Position numbers and translations under genes: made by a program | Shown: positions 45,897-53,021 of the stretch, in pieces | How positions within the stretch are numbered: position 1 is the first letter of the stretch | How the letters are laid out: every line of letters begins with the position of its first letter | Notes under the pieces: model-generated | What the model saw: the letters and a program-made list of their open reading frames with translations, nothing else | Told to the model about the DNA's origin: nothing | Database searches by the model: none | Source of the DNA: Helicobacteraceae bacterium | GTDB lineage: Bacteria > Campylobacterota > Campylobacteria > Campylobacterales > Helicobacteraceae | Assembly (NCBI GenBank): GCA_900770765.1 | Contig: CAAGLK010000101.1 | Coordinates: 1 to 53,021 of the forward strand | Length of the DNA stretch: 53,021 nucleotides | Direction: 5' to 3'

Positions 45897-46202
45897 ATGA
45901 AAAAATTATTACTTGTATGCGGAATTATTTTTGGTATCGGTTTTTTAGGTGCGTGTAGCAGTAGTAGCGATAAAGGCTTTATTTATAGCTCAAGCGATTG
46001 CAATGAGGTAAAACGCGATTGCTTAAATAAATGTCGCCAAGCTGGTAAAGGGCAAAATACTTGCTTAAGCGAGTGTGAAAAAGCGCGCGGAATGTGTGAA
46101 GCGGTTAAAACTAAAGGCTGCTTACAAGACTGCAATTTACGCTTTGGCAAGGATTCTCCAGGTGCCGAGCAGTGCAAAAAACGCTGCCAAGATAAAGGCT
46201 AA
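45897..46202 (+). CDS. Cysteine-rich lipoprotein
   Basis: 101 residues. The signal ends in the lipobox FLGAC (Cys20), so it is lipidated and exported. After a Ser-rich linker there are two repeats of spaced cysteines: CNEVKRDCLNKCRQ...TCLSECEKARGMC and CLQDCNLRF...CKKRC. The C-x3-C pairs on helices suggest a disulfide-locked helical hairpin of the kind seen in twin-Cx-C proteins. It lies 8 bases before the AsmA-like gene. Function unknown. Confidence 0.8.
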   Translation: MKKLLLVCGIIFGIGFLGACSSSSDKGFIYSSSDCNEVKRDCLNKCRQAGKGQNTCLSECEKARGMCEAVKTKGCLQDCNLRFGKDSPGAEQCKKRCQDKG

Positions 46203-46209
46203 TTAGCAC

Positions 46210-48147
46210 TTGAAGAAAAAAAAGCTATTTATAGGAATCCTAGCTTTTTTAGCGCTTCTTTCTTTGCCTTTTTTTTGGCTTTTTAGCTCCTTTGGCAATG
46301 CTTATATCGCAAATTTTTTAATAAAAGAATTACAAAACAAAACAAATCTTTCATGGCAAGTTAAAGACTTTTCACTAAGTCCAAGCCACTTTTTTTTAGG
46401 ATTCCACACAGAAGATAATTCTTTAAACCTTACCGCAAATGGCGAGTTTTCTATATTTTTACAAACACTAAAAGGCGAGTTTTTAATAGATTCTAAAGAA
46501 GCTAAGATTCCACTAAAAAATAAAAATTTTAATATATTAAACTTAAATAACACAACTTTAAAAGGCGAGTTTTTAGGTAGCTTTTCTAATTTAAAAGTGC
46601 AGACGCAAAATAATTTTGCAAATGGCGAGAATCTCATTTATCTAAATCTAGCATATTTTAAAGCTAAAGATATTTTTATAAATATCAAAAATCTACAATT
46701 AGCAAAACTGCTAGAATCCTTAGATAAAAAGCCCTACTTTAATGGAATCTTAAATGCAAATTTAAATATAAAAAAAGAAGCACAAAACAACTTTAGCGGC
46801 GAAGTTAGCATAAATTTAGAAGAAGGGAATTTAGACTCTAACGCATTTTTAGAGCAATTTAATTTAGAGATTCCACCTACTCATTTTGTTACACATCTGC
46901 AAGGAAACATTACGCAAAATACGCTAGATGGCTCACTAAAACTTTATTCAAACATAGGCGATGCGCTAATAAAAGGCGCGACAAACCTAAAAACCCTAGC
47001 CACAAACACAGATTTTAATATAAAACTACAAAGCCTAGCGCCACTCTCGCCATTTTTTAAGATTCCGCTAAATGGGGCGATAGAAGCTAGCGGTAATGCT
47101 AGGGGTGGCTTAGAAAATATGCTTATTTTAGGTGATATAAATTTGCAAGATTCACCTTTAAAATATAATCTTAATTTACAAAATCTACGCCCAAACACAT
47201 TAAAAATACAAAGCCAGAATCTAAAAGCACAATCGCTATTTACACTTTTTAACCAGCTACATTTTATGAGTGGAATCCTAAATTTAGAGCTAGATTTACG
47301 CGACTTTAAAGAGGGCATCTCTGGCATTATTACGCTAAATAGTAAGAATCTACAAATAAATAGCCCTCTTATTGAAACACACACAAAAATAGGCTTTCTA
47401 GCCCAAAACTTCACGCTAGATTCTAGCATGCAGCTATCTCTTGGCAGTGGAATCCTAAACGCCACGCTAGATTCTAAAATGCTAAACTACACACTACAAA
47501 ATGGGCAAATCTCGCTAAAGCCCTTTAAATTCTCCGCAACCCAAGCACTAAATATCCCAAAGCTAGAAAACTTCTCTTATGAAAATAAAACCCTATTTAG
47601 CGGAATCCTAAGCGCACAAGGCGAACTCTCACAAGATAATTTCGCACTAAAAGGCAATATTACAAATAAATCTAGCATAAATCCATTTTTACTAAATCGT
47701 GGCAAAAATAGCGTAAATATATATGTAAGCAATTTAAAAGAATCCCAAATTTATAGGCTATTCCCCAAGATTCCACGATATTTTGAAGGCGTAGGGAATT
47801 TACATTTTCAAAGGGATTTAAGCAAAAAGACAAGGCAAATTAATTTTGACTTCACAAAATTTAAGCTTAAAAATTTAAATATTTTAAAAAGCCTTGAAAC
47901 TAAAAATTGTAGCTTAAATCAAGCTGAATTTAAAGGAAGCATTTATAATAAATTGCTAGAAAATCAATTTTTACACAGCACAATTACGCTAAATTCTAAA
48001 AATACAAAATTACAAATTCCTAAAATTATTACAAATCTAAACACTCTAAGCCTAGATGGAATCCTAACTATAAACTGCGATAAAACGCCTATTAATAGGA
48101 ATCTTAAAGGCACAATTTACAAGCCAAAGCTAGCAAACACAAGATAA
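46210..48147 (+). CDS. AsmA-like envelope protein
   Basis: 645 residues from a TTG at 46210. One N-terminal membrane helix (LFIGILAFLALLSLPFFWLF) leaves the rest in the periplasm. The remaining ~600 residues alternate short beta strands with patterns such as FNILNLNNTTLKGEFLG and GILNANLNIKKE, typical of AsmA/TamB-type repeating beta-groove proteins, which move lipids to the outer membrane. It has no clear C-terminal AsmA signature that I can be sure of. Cotranscribed with the Cys-rich lipoprotein. Confidence 0.6.
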   Translation: MKKKKLFIGILAFLALLSLPFFWLFSSFGNAYIANFLIKELQNKTNLSWQVKDFSLSPSHFFLGFHTEDNSLNLTANGEFSIFLQTLKGEFLIDSKEAKIPLKNKNFNILNLNNTTLKGEFLGSFSNLKVQTQNNFANGENLIYLNLAYFKAKDIFINIKNLQLAKLLESLDKKPYFNGILNANLNIKKEAQNNFSGEVSINLEEGNLDSNAFLEQFNLEIPPTHFVTHLQGNITQNTLDGSLKLYSNIGDALIKGATNLKTLATNTDFNIKLQSLAPLSPFFKIPLNGAIEASGNARGGLENMLILGDINLQDSPLKYNLNLQNLRPNTLKIQSQNLKAQSLFTLFNQLHFMSGILNLELDLRDFKEGISGIITLNSKNLQINSPLIETHTKIGFLAQNFTLDSSMQLSLGSGILNATLDSKMLNYTLQNGQISLKPFKFSATQALNIPKLENFSYENKTLFSGILSAQGELSQDNFALKGNITNKSSINPFLLNRGKNSVNIYVSNLKESQIYRLFPKIPRYFEGVGNLHFQRDLSKKTRQINFDFTKFKLKNLNILKSLETKNCSLNQAEFKGSIYNKLLENQFLHSTITLNSKNTKLQIPKIITNLNTLSLDGILTINCDKTPINRNLKGTIYKPKLANTR

Positions 48148-48239
48148 ATTACACTCTTTTAATAAAATCTTAAGCAAATTTCAATTTATTTTTATACTTT
48201 TTTAGCTTAAATTTGCGGAAATTTTTTTAAGGTTTTTCT

Positions 48240-49469
48240 ATGGAAGATTTAAAGCAAACTTACCCAGACGCACTCCCTTATCACAAAGGCGGCAAAATTG
48301 AAATTACTCCACGCACACCGCTAGAAAGCGAGCATGATTTATCTCTAGCTTACTCTCCTGGCGTAGCCGTGCCTTGTAAAGAAATACAAAGAGACCCAAA
48401 TGCCGCTTATGAATACACTGCAAAGGATAATTTAGTCGCTGTAATTTCAAATGGCACCGCAGTTTTAGGGCTAGGTAATATAGGAGCAATTGCTTCTAAA
48501 CCTGTTATGGAGGGTAAAGCGGTTTTATTTAAAAAATTTGCCGGAATTAATGCCTTTGATATTGAAATAGATGAAAATAATCCAGAAAGATTTATTGACA
48601 TAGTGCGCTCCATCGCCCCAACTTTTGGCGGAATAAACTTAGAAGATATTAAAGCGCCAGAGTGCTTTTATATAGAATCCCGCTTAAAAGAGATTCTAAA
48701 TATACCCATAATGCACGATGACCAGCACGGCACAGCAATTATTACAAGCGCTGGAATCATAAATGGCGCAAAAATCGCAAATAAAGACATTAAAGACTTA
48801 AGAATCGTAGTTTTAGGCGCTGGCGGAGCGGCCATTGCATGTGCGAAAATGGCGCAAAGATTAGGAGCTAGCAGAATTATTATGTTTGATAGTAAAGGCG
48901 CAATAACAACAAAGCGTAAAGATTTAAACGGCTTTAAAAAAGACTTTGCAATTAATAGAGAAATAAACTCATATAAAGAAGCGCTAGATGGCGCTGATGT
49001 CGTGCTTGGGCTATCAAGGGCGGATATTTTAGAAGAAAAAGATATTTTAGGGATGAATAAAAATCCTATGATTTTTGTAATGAGTAACCCCGTGCCAGAA
49101 ATCCACCCAGAAGTAGTGCATAGAGTGCGACCAGACGCCATTGTAGCCACAGGGCGAAGCGATTTTCCTAACCAAATAAATAATGTTTTAGGATTCCCTT
49201 ATATCTTTAAAGGAGCGCTAAAAGCTAGGGCTAGAGGCATTAATGAAGAGATGAAACTAGCCGCAGCTAAGGCGCTAGCAAAATTAGCTAGAGAAGAGAT
49301 TCCAGCCCCTTTAAAAGCAGAGTTAGAAAAAATACATAATAGAAAATTTGTCTTTGGTAAAAATTACATAATACCTAGCCCATTTGACACTCGCTTAAGA
49401 GAATTTATATCAAACGCAGTTGCCCAAGCGGCTATTGATAGCGGTATAGCTAGAATCACAAGCCTTTAA
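48240..49469 (+). CDS. NAD(P)-dependent malic enzyme
   Basis: 409 residues. LSLAYSPGVAVPCKEI at residues ~35, GNIGAIASKPVMEGKAVLFK, MHDDQHGTAI (metal and substrate binding) and the Rossmann loop VVLGAGGAAIACAKMA near residue 190 define the short bacterial malic enzyme (malate oxidoreductase, decarboxylating). It makes pyruvate and NAD(P)H from malate, linking the C4 and C3 pools. A 67-residue protein begins at its last base. Confidence 0.95.
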   Translation: MEDLKQTYPDALPYHKGGKIEITPRTPLESEHDLSLAYSPGVAVPCKEIQRDPNAAYEYTAKDNLVAVISNGTAVLGLGNIGAIASKPVMEGKAVLFKKFAGINAFDIEIDENNPERFIDIVRSIAPTFGGINLEDIKAPECFYIESRLKEILNIPIMHDDQHGTAIITSAGIINGAKIANKDIKDLRIVVLGAGGAAIACAKMAQRLGASRIIMFDSKGAITTKRKDLNGFKKDFAINREINSYKEALDGADVVLGLSRADILEEKDILGMNKNPMIFVMSNPVPEIHPEVVHRVRPDAIVATGRSDFPNQINNVLGFPYIFKGALKARARGINEEMKLAAAKALAKLAREEIPAPLKAELEKIHNRKFVFGKNYIIPSPFDTRLREFISNAVAQAAIDSGIARITSL

Positions 49470-49672
49470 TGGAATCTTTTTCTTATAAATTAGTAATGTT
49501 TGGCTTTAGTGCTTTATGCGAAGATTTAGAAGAGGTGAAGCGGCGTTTGTCGCTTTATCCAACTAGTCGCTATGAAGCGGAAAATGGCGATGAATGCTTT
49601 TTGATAGATTTAAACACAAGAGAACTTTATCCAATAATTTTAGAAAACAATCGCTTTATTATTAAAAAATAA
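49469..49672 (+). CDS. Small hypothetical protein coupled to malic enzyme
   Basis: 67 residues. The ATG overlaps the stop of malic enzyme (TAATG), so it is likely translated from the same mRNA. No signal or membrane helix. Sequence MESFSYKLVMFGFSALCEDL... with a C-terminal IILENNRFIIKK suggests a small alpha-beta fold. I do not recognise it. Confidence 0.6.
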   Translation: MESFSYKLVMFGFSALCEDLEEVKRRLSLYPTSRYEAENGDECFLIDLNTRELYPIILENNRFIIKK

Positions 49673-49692
49673 ATCACCACTCTATTATTGCA

Positions 49693-49980
49693 AGAATCCG
49701 CAAGGTCGCCCATTTGTTATTGCTTTAGTCTTTTGTAAAAGGCTGAAGTAATCTACAATCTTAGAATTCAAAATCCTTTTTGTCATTGCGAGAGTTTTCG
49801 TAAGAAAACTCGTGGCAATCTACGATTTTTTACTGCCTTTAAATATTAGATTGCTTCGGTTGCTTTGCTCTCTCGCAATGACGAGTGGATAATTGTTATC
49901 GCAAATTGCAAAACATCATAGGTTGCCACAGCCTTTTACAAAAGGCTTTGCAATGGCAAATGGGCGACCTTGCGGATTCT
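49693..49980. repeat. 288-bp composite repeat with ~51-base terminal inverted repeats
   Basis: This fills the 329-base gap 49673-50001. The ends are perfect inverted copies over 24 bases (49693-49716 and 49957-49980; ends AGAATCCG...CATTTG) and near-perfect over ~51 bases, ending in CTTTTGTAAAAGGCT. Inside are two palindromes of the GTCATTGCGAG family, 49785-49819 with inner GAGTTTTC-GTAA-GAAAACTC and 49850-49881. No open frame. This looks like a non-autonomous mobile element (MITE) or a nested pile of repeats. Confidence 0.8.
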
Positions 49981-50001
49981 AGCTAATAGCAGTGTGGAAT
50001 A

Positions 50002-52578
50002 TTATGAATTGATTCTAACCTTTATCACCTCATTTTCCGCATAAAACACCACTTCTGCTCCATCTTTAATTTTATCTTCTAAAATCAAATCTGCAAGGCG
50101 GTCTTCTACTTCTTCATACAACGCCCTCTTAAGCGGTCTAGCGCCAAAGACAGGGTCAAAGCCCACTTTTGCTATAAGCTCTTTTGCGCTTTGTTCTAAG
50201 GTAATTTTAATATCTCTCTCTTTTAGCTTTTTCTCAATGCCTTTAAATAAAATATCCACGATACTCGTAATTTGTGCTAATCCTAGCGGATTAAAGGTTA
50301 CAATATCATCTAAGCGGTTTAAAAACTCTGGCTTAAAGTGCGCTTTTAGTGCGTCTTTTACCGATGCTTCTCTTTGTGCTTCATCTTTTATATCCATAAT
50401 AGCCGCACTTGCTATATTGCTAGTTAAAATTATTATTGTGTTTTTAAAGTCAATTGTTACGCCCTTATTATCGGTAAGTCGCCCATCATCAAGCACTTGC
50501 AAAAGCATATTAAACACATCAGGATGCGCCTTTTCAATTTCATCAAAAAGCACGACAGAATAAGGCTTTCTACGCACCGCTTCTGTTAGCTGACCGCCCT
50601 CTTCATAGCCTACATATCCTGGAGGCGCACCTACAAGGCGGCTTGCGGCGTGTTTTTCCATATATTCACTCATATCTATTCTAATTAAGTTTTTCTCGCT
50701 ATCAAATAAAAATCTAGCCAACGCCTTAGCGGATTCCGTCTTGCCCACACCTGTTGGTCCTAAGAACAAGAAACTTCCTATCGGTCTATTTAGCTCACTT
50801 AATCCAGCCTTATTTCGCTTAATAGCCTTTGCAATCGCGCTTAACGCTTTATCTTGCCCTACTACGCTTAACTTTAGCTCATCTTCAATGTGTAAGATTC
50901 TCTCTTTTTCGCTTTGTAGCATTTTTTTAATAGGAATCTGCGTCCAGCGGCTAATTACTGCAGCTATGGATTCTGGTGTTACGGCGTTTTTAAGAAGTGT
51001 GCCATTTTCTTGCATTTCCTCCCATTTTTTATTTTGGGATTCCAACTCTTTTTGTAAATTTGGGATTCTGCCATGCATTATTTCAGCGGCTTTTGCGTAA
51101 TCACCGCTTCTCTCGGCAATTTCGGCTTGTGTTTTATTGCTATCAATTTCACTTTTTATTTTTGCGATTTTTTCAAAAACTGCCTTTTCGTTTTGAAATT
51201 GTGCTTCTAGGGTGTTTTTGGATTCCACCTTTTGCCCTAATTCTTTATCAATTTCTTTAATTCTAGCTTCATTTTTAGAATCTTTTTCCATTAAGAGTGC
51301 TTCTTTTTCCACCTTTAGCGTAGAAATCTCTCGCTTTACCTTTGCTAGCTCGCTTGGCTCACTTTCAATTTGCATTTTAAGCTCGGCGGCTGCTTCATCA
51401 ATTAAGTCAATCGCCTTATCTGGTAAGAATCTATCGCTAATGTAGCGGTTTGATAGCTTCGCTGCTGCCACAAGTGCGGAATCCGTAATGCTTACATTAT
51501 GATGCGCTTCAAGGCGTTCTTTTATCCCACGCAAGATTTGCAAGGCTTCATTTACGCTTGGCTCATTTAGTGGCACAGGCTGGAATCGCCGCTGAAGTGC
51601 GGCGTCTTTTTCAAAATATTTTCTATACTCTTTAAGCGTTGTAGCGCCTATTGTGTGAAGCTCACCTCTAGCAAGGGCGGGTTTTAGGATATTTGCCGCA
51701 TCCATACTGCCCTCTCCAGCGCCAGCGCCTACAATTGTGTGGATTTCATCAATAAATAAAATTATATTTCCGCTATTTTTAACTTCATCAATTACCTTTT
51801 TTAAGCGGTCTTCAAACTCGCCTCTATACTTTGCACCAGCGATTAGGGCGCTCATATCAAGGGCGATTACACGCTTATTTTGCAAACTAAGTGGGACTTC
51901 TTTTTTTATAATTCTTTGTGCTAAGCCCTCTACCACTGCCGTTTTCCCCACGCCTGGCTCACCTAGTAAAATTGGATTATTTTTTGTCTTTCTAATTAAA
52001 ATTTGCATCATGTGAGTTATTTCATCATCTCGCCCAATTACAGGGTCTAATGCACCATCAAGGGCTTTTTTTGTCAAATCTACGCCGAATTTTTCTAGGG
52101 ATTCTAGGTTATTATCGCCGCTTTTGCTATCTATTTTAACGCCGCCTCGCATAGATTCTAGCACCTTTTTAAGCTCTGCTATATCTAGGTTTTTTGCAAA
52201 AACTTTTTTGATTTTGTCGTTTTGTAAATTTGCTAAAATAAAGGTATCTAGTGCGATAAAGGAATCTCCACTGCTTACTGCGATGCCTTCAGCGGCTTCA
52301 AAGGCACTTATTAGCTCTTTTGACATTTTTAGATTATCCCTTGAAGCATTGCTAATTTTAGGAAGTGTGTTTGCTAGGCTTTTAATCTCTAGCTCTAAAA
52401 CACTTTTATCCGCATTTATGCGATTTAGAGCTTGATTTAAAAGTGAATTTGTATTTGTAAGCATAGCCCAGAATAGATGTAGAGTTTCTACTTCTTGATT
52501 TTTATTATGCACTGCTAGAGAGGCGGCTTGGTCTAGTGTCTCTTGCAAATTATTTGTTATTCTTTCTAATAAACTCAT
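50002..52578 (-). CDS. clpB: ATP-dependent chaperone ClpB
   Basis: 858 residues: N-terminal domain, AAA-1 with GEPGVGKTAVVEGLAQRI (Walker A), YRGEFEDRLKKV pore loop, the long coiled-coil middle domain from ~400 to 520, then AAA-2 with GPTGVGKTESAKALARFL, a GYVGYEEGGQLTEAVRR pore loop, and TSNIAS. It lacks the IGF/IGL loop of ClpA/ClpX, so it is a disaggregase and not a ClpP partner. It works with DnaK on aggregates. Upstream is a strong promoter overlapped by a palindrome. Confidence 0.97.
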   Translation of the reverse strand: MSLLERITNNLQETLDQAASLAVHNKNQEVETLHLFWAMLTNTNSLLNQALNRINADKSVLELEIKSLANTLPKISNASRDNLKMSKELISAFEAAEGIAVSSGDSFIALDTFILANLQNDKIKKVFAKNLDIAELKKVLESMRGGVKIDSKSGDNNLESLEKFGVDLTKKALDGALDPVIGRDDEITHMMQILIRKTKNNPILLGEPGVGKTAVVEGLAQRIIKKEVPLSLQNKRVIALDMSALIAGAKYRGEFEDRLKKVIDEVKNSGNIILFIDEIHTIVGAGAGEGSMDAANILKPALARGELHTIGATTLKEYRKYFEKDAALQRRFQPVPLNEPSVNEALQILRGIKERLEAHHNVSITDSALVAAAKLSNRYISDRFLPDKAIDLIDEAAAELKMQIESEPSELAKVKREISTLKVEKEALLMEKDSKNEARIKEIDKELGQKVESKNTLEAQFQNEKAVFEKIAKIKSEIDSNKTQAEIAERSGDYAKAAEIMHGRIPNLQKELESQNKKWEEMQENGTLLKNAVTPESIAAVISRWTQIPIKKMLQSEKERILHIEDELKLSVVGQDKALSAIAKAIKRNKAGLSELNRPIGSFLFLGPTGVGKTESAKALARFLFDSEKNLIRIDMSEYMEKHAASRLVGAPPGYVGYEEGGQLTEAVRRKPYSVVLFDEIEKAHPDVFNMLLQVLDDGRLTDNKGVTIDFKNTIIILTSNIASAAIMDIKDEAQREASVKDALKAHFKPEFLNRLDDIVTFNPLGLAQITSIVDILFKGIEKKLKERDIKITLEQSAKELIAKVGFDPVFGARPLKRALYEEVEDRLADLILEDKIKDGAEVVFYAENEVIKVRINS

Positions 52579-52606
52579 TTGGAATCCTTTGTGATTTTAT
52601 GGTGAA

Positions 52607-52635
52607 ATTTTATAACTTTAGTCTAATATTGTCAA
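52607..52635 (-). promoter_or_regulatory. Promoter of clpB
   Basis: On the minus strand TTGACA (52635-52630) and TAAAAT (52612-52607) are 17 bases apart, a textbook sigma-70 arrangement. This is unusual in Campylobacterota, which mostly lack a -35 box. AAAGGA precedes the ATG at 52578. Confidence 0.7.
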
Positions 52636-52651
52636 GTTTTTTAACAATATT
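52625..52651. promoter_or_regulatory. Candidate operator over the clpB -35 box
   Basis: AATATTGT and ACAATATT, perfect 8-base inverted arms with 11 bases between, lie over the -35 element of clpB. A repressor bound here would block RNA polymerase. The sequence does not match CIRCE (HrcA) or the HAIR site of HspR as I know them, so the regulator is unidentified. Confidence 0.5.
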
Positions 52652-52763
52652 TTACTAAAGATTTTTAATAATTATCGCTAAAGTTGCTTAATTTATGTTA
52701 ATTATATAATAAAATTTAAATATTTTTTATCCTTTTTAAGCGGATTTTATTTGTTAGTTTTAG

Positions 52764-52769
52764 TATAAT
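52764..52769 (+). promoter_or_regulatory. -10 box for the universal stress protein gene
   Basis: Perfect TATAAT 34 bases before the ATG at 52803, with GGGAG as ribosome binding site. Confidence 0.6.
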
Positions 52770-52802
52770 CAAGGGATATTTTCATTTCAAAAGGGAGATT
52801 TT

Positions 52803-53021
52803 ATGAAAAATAGAATTGTAGTTGCGACAGATTTTTCAAAAACTAGTTTAAATGCAATCCATAAGGCGATTTATCTAACTAAAAAACTAAAAAGAACTTT
52901 AGATATAGTGCATATTGTGGAATATTCTGTTTTTCGCGATGCAAAAAAAGATAAAAAAGCAGGCAAAGAAGCCTTGGCGAAATTTATCGCACAAAATTTC
53001 ACAAATTTAGAAGTAGAAGTG
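52803..53021 (+). CDS. Universal stress protein UspA family (3' end outside the window)
   Basis: 73 codons up to the right edge: RIVVATDFSKTSLNAIHKAI is the family's first strand and helix with the ATDFS nucleotide-site motif, and LDIVHIVEYSVF the second strand. USP proteins bind ATP or other ligands and accumulate under stress. Its pairing with clpB in a divergent arrangement fits a stress locus, but no shared regulator is shown. Confidence 0.85.
   Translation, partial: MKNRIVVATDFSKTSLNAIHKAIYLTKKLKRTLDIVHIVEYSVFRDAKKDKKAGKEALAKFIAQNFTNLEVEV

Overview
This AT-rich window comes from a member of the Campylobacterota, most likely a Helicobacter species close to the enterohepatic group. Supporting evidence: the order bamA - mqnC - M16 protease homologue matches my recollection of H. 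pylori; menaquinone is made by the futalosine route (mqnC); the pseudaminic acid genes pseB, pseC and pseF are present; a TorA-type reductase is paired with a monohaem cytochrome; and simple-sequence tracts are common in surface-glycan genes. Species assignment is inference.

Layout. Positions 1-12.5 kb hold a surface-glycan island: a capsule/LPS-type gene broken at a C12 tract, an FkbM methyltransferase, GT4 and GT2 transferases, a UDP-GlcNAc 2-epimerase, two polysaccharide pyruvyl transferase paralogues, HtrL-, GT32- and GT25-type transferases, two more GT2 genes, and a YafQ/RelE-type toxin-antitoxin pair. A large autotransporter (12.5-15.5 kb) separates this island from a housekeeping operon, rpsP-khpA-rimM-trmD. 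An acetyltransferase follows, then the operon bamA-mqnC-M16-recG (18.8-25.3 kb), tyrA, tRNA-Leu(GAG), atpE, a cytochrome/TorA pair (27-30.2 kb) and pseB-pseC-pseF (30.3-33.3 kb). From 33.4 to 40.9 kb lies an accessory stretch: a small-multidrug-resistance pair, an McrBC system with a broken mcrC, and a lipidated subtilase autotransporter carrying two in-frame stops. The right end has a Na/Pi symporter homologue, ileS, a Cys-rich lipoprotein, an AsmA-like protein, malic enzyme, clpB and the start of a universal stress protein.

How it works together. The glycan genes would build and decorate LPS/LOS or capsule, and their expression looks switchable. C12, G13, (GT)10 and (CT)5 tracts lie inside coding regions; C12 and A15 tracts lie upstream of start codons. 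In this sequence several genes are in an OFF frame that one repeat unit would restore. pseB/C/F supply activated pseudaminic acid, in Helicobacter typically for flagellin glycosylation.

Most unusual: (1) a family of short palindromic repeats that sits between genes and has also entered two reading frames without breaking them (pseF and an acetyltransferase), resembling Rickettsia palindromic elements; (2) a 288-bp composite of such repeats bounded by ~51-bp inverted ends; (3) a very frequent word AGATTCC/GGAATCT that also forms inverted pairs in terminators, as uptake sequences do in Neisseria and Haemophilus; (4) a NalP-like, poly-G-bearing lipoprotein autotransporter with two nonsense codons. 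Several disruptions are single-base homopolymer changes, so assembly error must be excluded.
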